Of a stretch of 64,000 nt of DNA, positions 22,216 through 33,742 are shown in pieces; position 1 is the stretch's first letter, and every line of letters begins with the position of its first letter. The notes under the pieces were generated by a model. That model made no database searches. It was not told where the DNA came from and saw only the letters and a program-made list of their open reading frames with translations. The stretch is taken from NCBI GenBank assembly GCA_014529385.2, contig CM043944.1:64196248-64260247 (forward strand), in the 5' to 3' direction. This DNA comes from Adiantum capillus-veneris. Its lineage: Eukaryota > Streptophyta > Polypodiopsida > Polypodiales > Pteridaceae. The position numbers were made by a program, and so were the translations under genes.

Positions 22216-22825
22216 ATATGGATAATGATAATCAAAGGGCTAAGCGCGCTTTTGAGCGTCTTAGATCCATGTGTCAAGGCGGTGGAGTGAACGACACCGC
22301 TCGAATTGCTGCTCGTTGCTCCCAGTGGGTACACAATGGAAAGAGGTGAACACTAGGATTGACCGAGAAATGGTCAAATCCATATGGCCAGGAGTTGTAG
22401 ATGACAACATCAAGAGAGGCCGACTCAAGCTATCACAATGCATTAATGCAGACATACGAGACAATGGAGAGAACATATATCTCGATGTTATGGGTCATCC
22501 TATGCATCATATGGATTGTCCATTGTGGTTTGCCAAGATGTTATACATGCATTATGTCTTGGGTGAAGCAGTGGACTTTAGCTCAAGGACACCTCACATG
22601 ACGGTTGAGGACATTCGTAGTACTGCAATCACCGTCACACGGCAAGAGATGTCATTGGCACTAGAAGGTGCATCAATGGAAGTGCACCAAGTTAAGGAGG
22701 ATCTTCAAACTCAACTCACGCAAGCATCACAAGCTACACAAGGCTCTCATGCAGAAGAAACCCTAAATAGAGACTTGCAAAGGGAGGTGAAGGTGCTATC
22801 TCGCCACGTAAAAGAGTTAGGGTAA
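22216..22825 (+). pseudogene. Unknown helical protein fragment in the insert (one frameshift)
   Basis: It starts MDNDNQRAKRAFERLRSMCQ, shifts frame at about 22330 and continues through WPGVVDDNIKRGRLKLSQ and VTRQEMSLALEGASMEVHQV to a coiled-coil-like end. I do not recognise it. It may be a captured host gene joined to the RING-like frame that follows 27 bp later. Confidence 0.4.
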
Positions 22826-22851
22826 CTATAAAAAAACAAAATGCTGCCACA

Positions 22852-23106
22852 TTGATTGAGCACCCAACATCTATTGAGGCCCCTCCAGCTTTTGGTGAGC
22901 ACGGTGGTCCTTTCCTCATATGTAGATCATTCTTTCATGAGTGGTGTGGTCACTTCAGCTTGCCATGCGGACATATGTATCATATATCATGCTTGATGCA
23001 AAGCATGATGAATAACTTTCATTGTGCTATATGTGAGTTTGAGATATCCAAAAAGCTATATGCAATGTTCAAAATTTCTGAAGACTATAATAAGCTTAAA
23101 GGTTAG
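22852..23106 (+). pseudogene. RING-like zinc-binding fragment
   Basis: The residues FLICRSFFHEWC, SLPCGHMYHISCLMQ and FHCAICEFEI give a C-x-H-C pattern like the second half of a RING or SWIM-type finger (CGHxxHxxC..CxxC). The first CxxC pair is incomplete. Role unknown. Confidence 0.45.
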
Positions 23107-23268
23107 CGTGAACAGGAGAATGAAGATATTCTCACAAATATTTCACTATCACTTGGATAGTTTTTGTAACATTTGAAAACATTTACTCATTGTCTTTCAA
23201 GAATTTATTAGTGAATTGTGAATTGTCTTCACTTCAGCTTCAATTATGATATGTGATAATGCAACGAT

Positions 23269-24197
23269 TTGTTAGGGCGAGGGTTCTTGACATGTACCGT
23301 CAGAGGATGTCTACTATGTTAAAACTACCGTGCGAAACTAGATTTTGCACCAACTACTATACGGTAGAATCACTAATAAAAAATAAGAATGCTGTGATGG
23401 AGACATTTGTTTGTGCCACTTTTTCAGAATGGGAGGCTGGTCAAAGAGAGAAGATAAAAAGCAAAATAGGGGTGATAAGAGATCTACTAGCTGATCGCCA
23501 CTTCTGCGATGATGTGGTGGATGTGCACAATGTCATGATGCCAATTATGCTCGCATTACGCCAACTGGAATCTGCCTTGCTTAACATAGGTAAGGTGTGG
23601 ATGGCTTAGTGGACTGTTCAAGAAAGCCTTGCAAATCCAGAGGAGCCCCAGGAGCCAATTGTGAAGCCTTGGAAGACACCATTCACTCAAAAGAGGAGAG
23701 AAATTTTGAGAAAGTCTGTGCATGGTCGATGGGTTGGAGCACATAGTCCACTACACAGCGTAGCTTTCTTATTGGATCCAGAGTATTGGGCAATGGAAAT
23801 AGACAAACTTGATGAGGAGGTGCTGGAAGACTTTTATGATGTGATAGGCAGGTTTTATGATGATCCTGATGAGCATGCATCAGCTGTTATTGATCTTATG
23901 AAGTTTAAACTCAAAGAGGGTAAGTTTGGTACGGAATTTGTGCAGAAACTTGCCACGGAGCAACCAGCGTGGAAGTGGTGGATGATGAATGCATGGTGGT
24001 ACTGCACCCACCCTTAAACGCCTAGCTATTAGAATCCTAGCCCAATGTGCATCCAATTCAAGTTCTGAGAGAAACTGGAGTACATATAAATATGTAATTC
24101 CACCATCAGAAACCGCCTTCTAAATTCAAGAGCTGAAAAATTGGTGTATATGTACTGCAACCATCGGCTATTGGCAAGAGTGAAAGCTGAGAACTAA
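23269..24197 (+). pseudogene. hAT transposase, C-terminal part (dimerisation domain)
   Basis: It continues the transposase of 20223-21412: MLKLPCETRFCTNYYTVESL, then LHSVAFLLDPEYWAMEI, then in a shifted frame APTLKRLAIRILAQCASN and SSSERNWSTYKYV. The last is the hAT dimerisation signature with the ERNWS core, whose Glu is the expected third catalytic residue. There are stops at 23607 and 24015 and frameshifts at about 23996 and 24120. Confidence 0.85.
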
Positions 24198-24720
24198 AAA
24201 GAGGAGATGCCGCGCTGGACTTATGACGTAACCAATGATGAGGTGGACGAAGACAGTGAGCTGCAAGGGGAATCTCATGAAGTAGAAACTACATGTACTT
24301 TAGAAGAGATTGAAGAGAATTTGGAAATTGAACCAACTTTGACCCATCGCGCAGCAAGCGACTGTGGTTTAATTAATAGATTATCGAATCCATTGAGTGA
24401 CTTCTGGTTAAGTTCAGAAACTGTTTATCTTAAAAGTTTTTTTTTATATTTAGTTTAAATTTTAGACATTTGCTTAATAATAAACGAAGACCTTAAAAAC
24501 CTTTACAAGGCCACAAATCACTATTAAAGCTTCATAAGCGTCGTGACAGAGCCATGTGGAAGGGGCACTGTCTCCATAAGATCACCTAAAGTTCCCCCAT
24601 TGAAGTAGGGGAAAACAGAAACCCTGGAAACGTTACAGAGTGGGCAATACTCCTCACAATCCCTCTATGGTTGAGATCTACTCCACTTTCTGATGCAAAT
24701 CTTTTCCACTGATGCTTGGC

Positions 24721-25521
24721 CTATCCTTTGAACTCCTTCGGACAATAAGTATTCGTTGCAGGAAGGAAACTGATCCCTTTGATTTGAACTTGCCACCCTG
24801 TGCCATAAGCCCCTAACCCAAGTTTCTTGATCTTCTTAATGGACTTATTTGGAATGCCCAAAGTCATACTACATTCAGAATTGTATATACTGCTCTCCAG
24901 GTGACTGGCAGAAGCAGTAGAACCCGATGTTCCCTCAATGGCAGCCTCCTCAATAAACGGTTCTCCAACTTGGCTGCTCCCCATAACTTTGGTGATAGCC
25001 ATTCGCATTTTCTTGCTTAGGCCAAACTGTGTGTCTATGTGGGATGCTCGCCTTGACCTCTCCTTCTCAGCTCTCCATCTCGCGTTCCAATGCTCTAGCT
25101 TACCCTTGTCTACTTCTTAAGGGAATTCCTCTTTCAAATATGAGGCCACCTTGGGCAAATTGCCCACCCAACTGCTCAGTAATGAGATTATTGATTCGTT
25201 TGTTTTGTCTGGATATAACAACAAAATTTTGCGGGCAATCTCACTGTATAATGATTGCAATCTAGACTCATCTGCAACAATCTACGCTATATCGTCGGGA
25301 TCTAGTGCACTGACGATTGTAATCAACAATTGTCTAATTTTCTTTTTGAACTCTATCATTGAAGTAGCAGAAGGATCCATTTTGCCTGCAATGGTATTAT
25401 TGCAAACAACACATTGTGAAATATAACTATGTGCCACTCCATTTGGATCTTTTCTAAATTCTACGTGAAAGAAAAAGTGCAGTATAGACCATAGATCTCG
25501 TATGCTTTTGCAGTGACACAC
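24721..25521 (-). pseudogene. Minus-strand accessory gene of the hAT element (two stops)
   Basis: One frame runs through stops at 25282 and about 25118. It contains SQCVVCNNTIAGKMDPSATS (a CxxC pair), SEIARKILLLYPDKTNESII, LEHWNARWRAEKERSRR and a C-terminus ending YCPKEFKG. I do not recognise it. It converges on the transposase and could be driven by the minus-strand TATA box at 26852-26860. hAT elements with a second gene are known; its function here is unknown. Confidence 0.5.
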
Positions 25522-26680
25522 CTAATCGCAATTGCAACCATGTGCCAATGCCTCACCGTACAACAACTTACAAACATATGCTCCTGTCATTCTAGCAGCA
25601 ACACACCTAGTTGCAATTGCAACCATGTGCCGAAGCATGAATGACTGGGAGCAACATAAAACATAGTCACGCTACGCTTTTGCAATGAAACACCTAGCCG
25701 CAATTGCAACCATGTGCCAGTGCATCCACGCACGGTGACTTCTTTCAAACAGATGCTCCTGTCATTCTAGCAGCAACACACCTAGTCGCAATTGCAACCA
25801 TGTGCCGAAGCATGAATGACTGGGAGCAACATAATACATAGTCACCCTACGCTTTTGCAATGACACACCTAGCCACAATTGCAACCATGTGCCAGTGCAT
25901 GCACGCACGGTGACTTATTTCAAACAGATGCTACCGTCAATCTAGCAGCAACACACCTAGTCGCAATTGCAACCATGTGCCGAAGCATGAATGACTGGGA
26001 GCAACATAAAACATAGTCATCCTACGCTTTTGCAATGACACACCTAGTCGCAATTGCAACCATGTGCCAGTGCATCCATGCACGATGTCTTCTTTCAAGA
26101 TTCAAGAATATGAAACATTATGAAATTATTTGAGCACACATTCATGCATTAGATGCTACCGTCAATCTAGAAGCAACACACCTAGTCGCAATTGCAACCA
26201 TGTGCTGAAGCATGAATGACGGGAAGCAACATAAAACATAGTCATCTTGCGTTTTTGCAATGACACACCTAGCCGCAATTGCAACCATGTGCTACTGCAT
26301 CCACACACGGTGACTTCTTTCAAACAGATGCTCCTGTCATTCTAGCAGCAACACACCTAGTCGCAATTACAACCATGTGCCGAAGCATGAATGACTGGGA
26401 GCAACATAAAACATAGTCACCCTACGCTTTTGCAATGACACACCTAGCCGCAATTGCAACCATGTGCCAGTGCATCCACGTACGGTGACTTATTTCAAAC
26501 AGATGCTCCTGTCATTCTAGCAGCAACACACCTAGTCGCAATTGCAACCATGTGCTGAAGCATGAATGACTGGGAGTAATATAAAACATAATCATTGTAC
26601 GCTTTTGCAATGACACACCTAGCCGCAATTGCAACCATATGCCAGTGCATCCACGTACGATGATTTGATAAAAGAAATTT
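25513..26680. repeat. 13-unit tandem array with a GCAATTGC palindrome
   Basis: A phrase close to ACACACCTAGYCGCAATTGC recurs at about 25517, 25603, 25689, 25777, 25864, 25951, 26039, 26177, 26265, 26351, 26441, 26527 and 26616. Two alternating half-unit types exist (continuing GTGCCGAAGCATGAATGAC or GTGCCAGTGCATCCACG), so the higher-order period is about 175 bp. One 50-bp insertion interrupts unit 7. Confidence 0.95.
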
Positions 26681-26851
26681 TATACCTTTAAGTTTTAACG
26701 CAAAAAACTAAAAAAAGAATCAATAAAATAAGGAAGGGATTAAAAAATTACTGCTACACTGCTTTGAGAATGTGGAAAGCTGCCAGAAAGTTTGGTGAAG
26801 TAGACTTTTCAATGTATCTCTCTCGTGAAAAAGACAAGCACCGGCGTCGTC

Positions 26852-26930
26852 TTTATATAGCCACGGCGGGCCCGACGGGAAAGTCGATTTACCCGGCGGG
26901 CCATTTACTTAACCCGGCGGGCCTCGAGCA
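26852..26930 (-). promoter_or_regulatory. Right-end GC-rich repeats and minus-strand TATA box of the hAT element
   Basis: CTATATAAAG on the minus strand at 26851-26860 is followed outward by CCCGGCGGGCC repeats, mirroring the left-end block. Confidence 0.6.
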
Positions 26931-27025
26931 GGTCTCCAAGTCTCCTTGCAGGTCAAAAAAGATGAATGTCAATTAACATAATAGTTGTTATTTTGCATTT
27001 CTATTGTTATTAACCTGAAATTATA

Positions 27026-27056
27026 GTGTGATCACGTCATTTTGAAATCCCAGCTG
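27026..27056 (-). repeat. Right terminal inverted repeat of the hAT element
   Basis: On the minus strand it reads CAGCTGGGATTTCAAAATGA then CGTGATCAC and matches the left end. Confidence 0.8.
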
Positions 27057-27064
27057 GTCAGTGG
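27057..27064 (+). repeat. hAT target-site duplication, right (GTCAGTGG)
   Basis: Identical to 19284-19291. Confidence 0.9.
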
Positions 27065-28985
27065 GCTTGGGACATCATGTGCTTTGGTCCCATGAAGTCA
27101 AAGTTGCAATTTTCCCCCATCTTGGCAAAAAATAAATAATCACGATTATTAACGTTTTTATCAAAATAAACATTTTTTGGTGCAACTTGGTTCTAGGCAT
27201 GATGTAGACCCTGTGTATGAGATATGGTGTGATTTGGATCAAAAAATGTGACTGATAACTCGAAATTTGCATTGGAAAGACTTCTTTGCATTTTTTGACA
27301 ATTTTCCAAGTTATCATTGAACATTTTGGCTCATACTTGAAATGTGGCATGTAATAGGTGTGTACAAATGATATGTGGAGCGATCGTACAATTTTTAAGC
27401 CAAAAAATTACAAAAGTAAATAATCGTGATTATTTACAACAGTCAAACTTTTTTTACAAAACTTGACAAATTTTGATCTAAACATATTCAATACACCTAA
27501 AACAAGTCCTAAATTGAATTTGGTAAAGTTTTGTTTTGTCGGCATCACTTCGTGCTTTGTCAACTCTGAAATCACCGATTTTTGTGACTACATGGCCTGT
27601 GGAGTTGGTTAGTCTCTTTTGCTATATAGTCCTGAAGCAACTCATCCAGTTTTGGCCCATTTGAGTCAGTTTGACTTTGTATGTCAAATTTGATGCTTTG
27701 TGGCCTTCGAACTGTTTTCTGCTTTTCAAGGGCTTGCCTTGATTGATTTTATGAAACCAACCATATACATTGTGTACAGACCCAGTCTACAAGCTGTCTG
27801 TGGAGTCAGAATCCAATTCTGGCATCTGCCAGGAACCTAGCTTTTCTACTTGGGACCCCTCTCGACCCCTGCCGAATGGTCAACTATTGATATAGAAGTG
27901 TTCTATTATGTAGGGGCATGCTACAGTTCAAGTCTCATCCAATTTGGTTGAGCTGACACGCCGCTATGGTCAATTTTTGATCGTAGGACTTCATACACTG
28001 CTCGCATTCGAGGGTTTTTTCCTGGGGTTTAGACTAGCTAACGACCATACAGAATGGATCATTGATAAGTATAGAACTTACCCCTCATGTCTTGTGTGAG
28101 ACGGCGCTGTAAACATGCGACTGTGGACTCCGAAAAATGCACGCGAAGGAGGTCGAAATCTCTCTCTCCAAGGGCGACAAGTGGAAATGAGGTGATTTTA
28201 GACTACCCTGGATATCTATACTCGGACTTTTCAAACCATTTTTTTCCAAATTCCCCTGTTAGTCCTACTAAGCTACGAAATCTATGTTAGACTCAAAAAA
28301 TTTTCCAATCGGATTCCTGTAGCTCATTCTGCAAGAATTCTGCAAAAGTAGGCCTGATTGCCTAATTTAGGCTTCCCGCTTCCATCTGCCGATTTGATTG
28401 AAATGTTTTTGTGCCTATTTGCCTTGTCCTTCTGATTATCAACGTATCCTCAGGTTTTCCATCTGAGCTCATTTGCTATTTATTATTAATTTTTTGACCT
28501 ATTTATTAAAACAATCAAAGAAAATAACAAAATACGCTAAAGAAAGCAAAGTGAAAATCCAATAATTATGAAAATCCATTGAAAAACACAGCTTTATTGT
28601 TTTTTGTTGGATTTCTCCATTTTAAAGTCCCAATATTAAGAAAAATGATTAAAAAAAAGACTATTTTTAGATAGTATATATACTATTTACACTCATCGAC
28701 AGGAGTAAGGGTATTATTTGTAAGGGCATTATTAGGTTATTTTGCAAAAAATCACACGTTAACAACTAACTTTTTCCTCCCTCTTCAAACATTGCCCTTA
28801 ATTGCTTAGTTCCCTTCCACCTCTCCTATATGGCGTACGCCTGGACGACTTTGTGCATGGATTGAACAATCGTGTCTATGCATAGCCGTGGTTGGCTCTA
28901 CCATGTTTTGAAGATCAATGCAATTAAAACCATTTTGCTGTGCAAGAGTTAGGTCTTAAGTAATTAACTCAAGGGTTCTTGATGT
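27065..28985. other. Decayed retroelement leader or LTR sequence without a gene
   Basis: It carries the leader palindrome at about 27129 and at 27416-27437 and phrases similar to the gypsy leaders further right. The part near 28700-28985 directly follows the minus-strand pol fragment and should be its 3' untranslated region. No coding region is seen. Confidence 0.5.
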
Positions 28986-29000
28986 TGAGGTTTTCCTTGC

Positions 29001-30970
29001 CTATCTTCCAAAGAGCAAATATTGTAGCTTGTGTGCTCTTTGCTTGATTGTACCATCACGATGCTCTGGTATACTGATTTTTTGAGCTGTTTGTATCAAT
29101 AGTGATTGCGGTTGAGCTTTTACCCGCCATTGGTATCTTGGTTTGCTTTGGTCAGATTGGAGTGTTTGAGTCTTCTGAGACTTAACTCTCCATTGCTTGA
29201 TCGGTTTTACAATTTGCGAAGAAGATAAGTGCTCCTTTTTTGTCCAATTCCATTTTGTGTTAGGTTCCTTTCTCGAAGATGCTCCTCTTTGTGTTTTGAA
29301 CCTTGGAACCATCTTTGATATAGTAGATGATGTTTTGGGCACCCATATTTGAATCGGCTTGTCCTTAAGCTGTGCTTTTGGTACCCAAATTTGCCTGAGT
29401 TCTTGCATGCTACTTGTAGCATTTTCTTTTCTATAGGATAGAGAAGATTGATTACTTTGTGGTTTGCTCAGCTGGTAACCTACTTTCCTTGCTTGGTGCA
29501 ATTGGAACAATGAGTTGTTTGCCTTTAGGTGATAGCTTGAGCTGATTGGTATCCATGAGATTCCAAGAATCATTGTTTCATTCATGTGTTCATCTGGTAA
29601 GCATACAAACTGATGAGGGCATGAACGTCCGTGTACTATCACATTTAAATTGACTACTCCCAATGTTGGTGTTGGATTCTTGTTGCATCCTTTGATAGTC
29701 GCTATTCATGCTGTCAAAGACTGACTTGTTGATTTCTTGTATGTGGAATAACTGACTGCATTTACTCGAGCTCCTATATCGACCAATGCATTCGTGCTAT
29801 GATTGTTCAGTTGTACTTTGATGCGAAGGTCCATTCCATCTAACCATTCATCATCTGATGACACTGCATCTTTCTGCAATTCCCATTGTCGATCATCTAG
29901 TTCCAGAGTGTTGATGGGAATAGGTATTTGTTGATTCTTGAGAGCAGCTTTCCTTTTGAGTACTCGAATCCGAGCTTCCTCTTGGGATTCATCAATAACC
30001 TGCTGTCGTTTTATCTTTCTTTGCTTAGCTGCATGCTTCATTTCTAGTAATTCATTGGTTAGTGAAAAACTGTACTTCTTTAAACGACATCCACTAATCC
30101 AACTAGCCATTGGTTCACCATCTAGGGTAGACAACTTAACTGCTCCACTTGGAGATACATCTTCAATGAAAAACGGTCCGTTTCCCTTTTTCTTAAACTT
30201 GGGAATGTGTTGTTTAAGGGAATAGATTAAAACTAAGTCCCCTTTTTTGAAGAGTTTTGTTATGAGATGGGAATCAAAAAACTGTTTTTGTTTCCGCTTT
30301 TGTGCATAGATGTGAGCTACAATAGTTAGCCTTTGCTCATCTATCTTTTCTAAATCTTCAACTCTCTCTGACAATTCATGTCTAGTCCACTCAAGATCCT
30401 TAGTTACCCTTAGTGTCGGCAATAGAAATTCTATTGGCATTATGGCATCAAGACCATAAACAAGGTTAAAGGGTGTAGCATTTAAAGTTGTTTTGAATGA
30501 AGCTCTATAAGCCCATAGAGCTTATAGAGATTCATTTCCCAATCTGTCCTTCCCCATGAGCTAAGAACTTGATTCGTATGCTCAGCTTATCCATTTGCTT
30601 GTGGGTGATAGGGAGCCAATTTGTTATGGATGACCATAAATTCATTAAGCTGGCACTCAATTACCTCATTGAGGAAATGAGTTCCCCTATCACTGACAAT
30701 TTCTATTGGCAATCCATATCTTGTGAACACGTACTCATATAAGAATGTCGCGGTGGTTCTAGCATCATTCTTTTTAGTTGATTTGCCTCGGGCCACTTGG
30801 CCAAAGAGTCCGTAGCTACAATGATATATTGAGCTTGGGTTCTATAAGCAGGTGACTGTATTGGCCCAACAAAGTCTATACCCCATTTTGAAAAAGCTCT
30901 ACCCCCCATCACTGGTCTTAAGGGAATGCTATCTACACGGGTTGGTATTTTTGCTTCTTGACATGCTTCC
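29001..30970 (-). pseudogene. Ty3/gypsy pol fragment: integrase, extra retropepsin-like domain and basic tail
   Basis: Read from 30970 down, the frames give GIDFVGPIQSP and IVSDRGTHFLNEV (integrase Asp residues), YHPQANG, then KKGDLVLIYSLKQHIPKFK (integrase C-terminal region). FLDGMDLRIKV-type sequence with NALVDIGARVNAVSY (DTG turned to DIG) and MILGISWIPISSSY follow, then IWVPK and QWRVK repeats ending FGR. It is the same family as the plus-strand copy at 40600-42645 and lacks everything upstream of integrase. Several frameshifts and stops are present. Confidence 0.85.
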
Positions 30971-31009
30971 AGATTGTATCAACCCATCATTACCCATCTT
31001 TGGTAGAAC

Positions 31010-31750
31010 GCTCAGATGATTAGTTTTGACCACCAAAAACCTTGGCTAAGGTATAAAAGCCAATTTTTGTAGGTTTTTTATAAGTTTTGGATAATGAAAT
31101 ACACAGCGTGAGCTAATGACGCTCACTCCTCTCCTTCTCGCGCTTCTTACTCCCTCCCCGGTTGTCACATTGCAGTCGCGTTTGTTGCATTGCAACCGCA
31201 GGTAAGAGCTCTATGCATTGACGTACGCAGTTCACAGTAATTAATAGCTTTTGGTATCGTCGACGTGCAGCCTAATTTCATACTAAATAGGAATTTACAC
31301 TTTCAAATAAAAAACTAAGCGTAGGCGGGGTATTGGGGCATCATTGCTAAGCATTTATATGCATTCTGGGTAAAAAAAAATTAGGTCAAAAATCCACTGC
31401 TGTTAATGATCGTGATTTTGGAACTTGACCTAGACTGGGATTTGAGACCATAAGCATGTGTGCTTAGGTCTTATAAACATTTTCTAGAAGTTTCGTTATG
31501 TTTGGATGTCATTTGATGTTGTAACGGATGTGATTTGTTTGCAGATGAGCGATTGGCTTTTGGTGATTTTAGTCACTTGAGTGTAGCTTGAGTTAGATGC
31601 GAGTTGTTAGTTGTTTTTCGAGAGATTGACAACCTCTTGTAGCCTCTATGCACTAGTCAAGTCAGCTTCATCCCATGGATTGACAAATTAATCGTGGTTC
31701 TCGCTAATATTGCAATAAGATAGGATGGTGAGGTTAGACATGCGTCCCAC
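31010..31750 (+). repeat. Possible 5' LTR of the plus-strand gypsy element
   Basis: It directly precedes the primer-binding site and holds GGTATAAAAGCC at about 31040, a plausible LTR promoter. I could not find a second copy in the window, so the boundaries are not established. Confidence 0.35.
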
Positions 31751-31753
31751 ATT

Positions 31754-31770
31754 TGGCACTGTTGCCGGGG
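31754..31770 (+). other. Primer-binding site, tRNA-Asp type
   Basis: TGGCACTGTTGCCGGGG differs at two positions from the complement of the plant tRNA-Asp 3' end, the usual primer for Tat/Athila-type gypsy elements. Confidence 0.8.
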
Positions 31771-33742
31771 ATCGAAGAGACCTAAACTAGGGGAAAACAC
31801 AAGAGTCTTGTGAAGTTATCCTTTAACTTCCTCTAAGTTCACCTAGAGTTCAAAACTTTCTTTTAGAAACCGCAGAGATTAAGATTGTCGTCTTTTGCTG
31901 TGTAAAGGTAGCTTGGAAGTAATCGTACTTGCTGAGTGCATATAGGATTGTAGGATTGTGGAAATAGATTAGGATTTTGAGGATGATTGGTAGACGAGAC
32001 AAGTCTTAAGATCAGTGCGCTCAGAAAACCATAAAAGACAAGAAAACGAGTGTTTGTGGACACTTTTCACGACCCCATTGCATGAGAATCTAGGAGTAGG
32101 GTAAGTAGGATGTGAGGTGGATTCAGAACATTGCTCTCTCTGAAAGAATAAAGTGTGAGTTGTTTTTCGAAGTTGCAGAATTTCAGGTCTACGGCTAGAA
32201 ATAGCACAAAGAGACTCGAAACCACTCAATCCGATTGGAGAGTAAGCTTAAAAGTTGTCTGAAACAATTGGTAAGCTCAAGGACAATTCGAGGTAAAAAT
32301 TTCAAGAGTTGGCCAAAACTCAGATTATTTACTTTTTCTTGATATTTTAGGCAAAATTAAATTTTGACTTGATGCATAGGCTTAAAATAGCTTATATAAC
32401 TTACTGTCTTTGAAAAACTTGCAAAAAAGTGTTCATTTCAAGCTTGAAGATAATAATTGCGATTATTAACTTTCTGCTCCAAATTGACCAAGGTTCATAC
32501 CATTGACTCATTGCATGTGTACAAGCAACTTTTGCAAAGCCCCAGAAGTTTTGGATCACCAAACTGGCACAAATTTTGGTAAAAACTAAAGTTTGTACTG
32601 ACTTTTTGAATCTTGAATGTAAATTGGAAAAAAATTTGTCCAAACTTGTTGAAAATTGATTCATAGGCTTATATTGATGTGATGAACATGTGTACATGCT
32701 CAGTTGACAAAAAAGATGCAAAAAGTTGCCAGTTGTAAATAATCGTGATTATTTACATCTACCCCATTTTTCAACTTTTTTGATCAAGTCAGCATGCCAC
32801 TAAATTTTCCATGTTGTAATAAGGCCACAAACCAAATTTGGTAAGAGATGGATCACTGGATTGAAAATTGTGACCAAATTTGCAAAGTTAGTCTGCGGAA
32901 AGAAAATTGATGACCATTTGACCAAAAATTGTCCAAACTTGATGAAACTTGGCTAGTGACCTTAACTTGAGGTGCTTAACAGATCTGTGTTAAAGTTGGG
33001 GCAAAAAGTTGCAAAACTATAGCTGGAATAAATAATCACGATTATTTATATTTGCTTTAAAACTTGAAAATTTTGCACATCTGAGTATACCACAAGGTCA
33101 AGCATATCAAGTAGACCTCACAAATCAATTTTGGTGAAATTGGGATCACAAAAGTAAGACTTACGCGAGATTCTTGAAATCAGAGTCTGCGGACACAAAA
33201 CAATTGATAAACTTGATTAGATTTTGTTCAAACTTGTTTAAACTTGTCCAGGGACTTTAACAAGTTGTATACTTGCCAAACCAATCCAAAAAGTGCAAAG
33301 AACTAGCAAAAGTAAATAATTGTGATTATTTACTATTGCTATCCAGGGACATCAATTTTGACTTTTGAACTTGTACAGTGTTAGACCAGTATAATACAAA
33401 GCCACCGGGCAATTTTGGGTTCAATCGGATCCGGAATAGGTACATGTTTACTCAGTTTCTAGGCTGCATATTAATTTTTTGTTTTTTTGCTAAAGTCAAA
33501 TCTGAAAGTCAATTTTTGACTCCCATAGCTCGATTTGAAGTGATACACATAGACCAATCATGAGAGTTAGCAAAAAATCTACTGTCTTTATAGAAGAATA
33601 GCTAACTTGACCAAATTTGTACAAGTATCAGGTTGCAGACGAGGAATCAGTGGCTTGACAGAAAGTTGCAATCGAATCAAGTAGAAATTGACGACAAGTC
33701 AATCCAAAGGTAAGTACTATAACTAGGGCTTCATAAGTCTAT
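31771..33742 (+). repeat. Leader with repeated 22-bp palindromes (plus-strand element)
   Basis: Copies of GTAAATAATCGTGATTATTT(AC) or variants lie at about 32448, 32735, 33027 and 33312, roughly 290 bp apart. Sequence between them is also loosely repetitive. The same leader occurs reversed at 45850-47770. Confidence 0.8.

Larger units (their letters stand above)
21413..23268. mobile_element. 1.85-kb insertion splitting the hAT transposase, carrying captured gene pieces
   Basis: The transposase reads IVKF at 21412 and continues FVRARVLDMYRQ at about 23265, so everything between is foreign. TTTGTT occurs at both junctions and may be a target duplication or microhomology. The insert holds a kinase C-lobe fragment, a 36-bp minisatellite, a helical unknown frame and a RING-like frame. 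I see no transposase of its own and no clear terminal repeats. Confidence 0.7.
19292..27056. mobile_element. hAT transposon, 7.8 kb, with internal insertions
   Basis: The ends read CAGGGATTTGAATT (left) and, on the other strand, CAGCTGGGATTTCAA (right), each followed by an ACGYGAT motif. They are flanked by an exact 8-bp duplication. Inside are a BED/DUF659/hAT transposase (+), broken by a 1.85-kb insert and frameshifts, a minus-strand accessory gene, a three-copy repeat near the left end, a 13-unit repeat near the right end, and CCGGCGGGC-rich blocks with a TATA box at each end. The element sits inside older retroelement leader sequence: joining 19283 to 27057 restores it. Confidence 0.9.

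Noticed and set aside
25513-26680. CRISPR-like array
   Set aside because: The units alternate in two conserved types and there are no unique spacers. No cas genes are present and the genome is eukaryotic.
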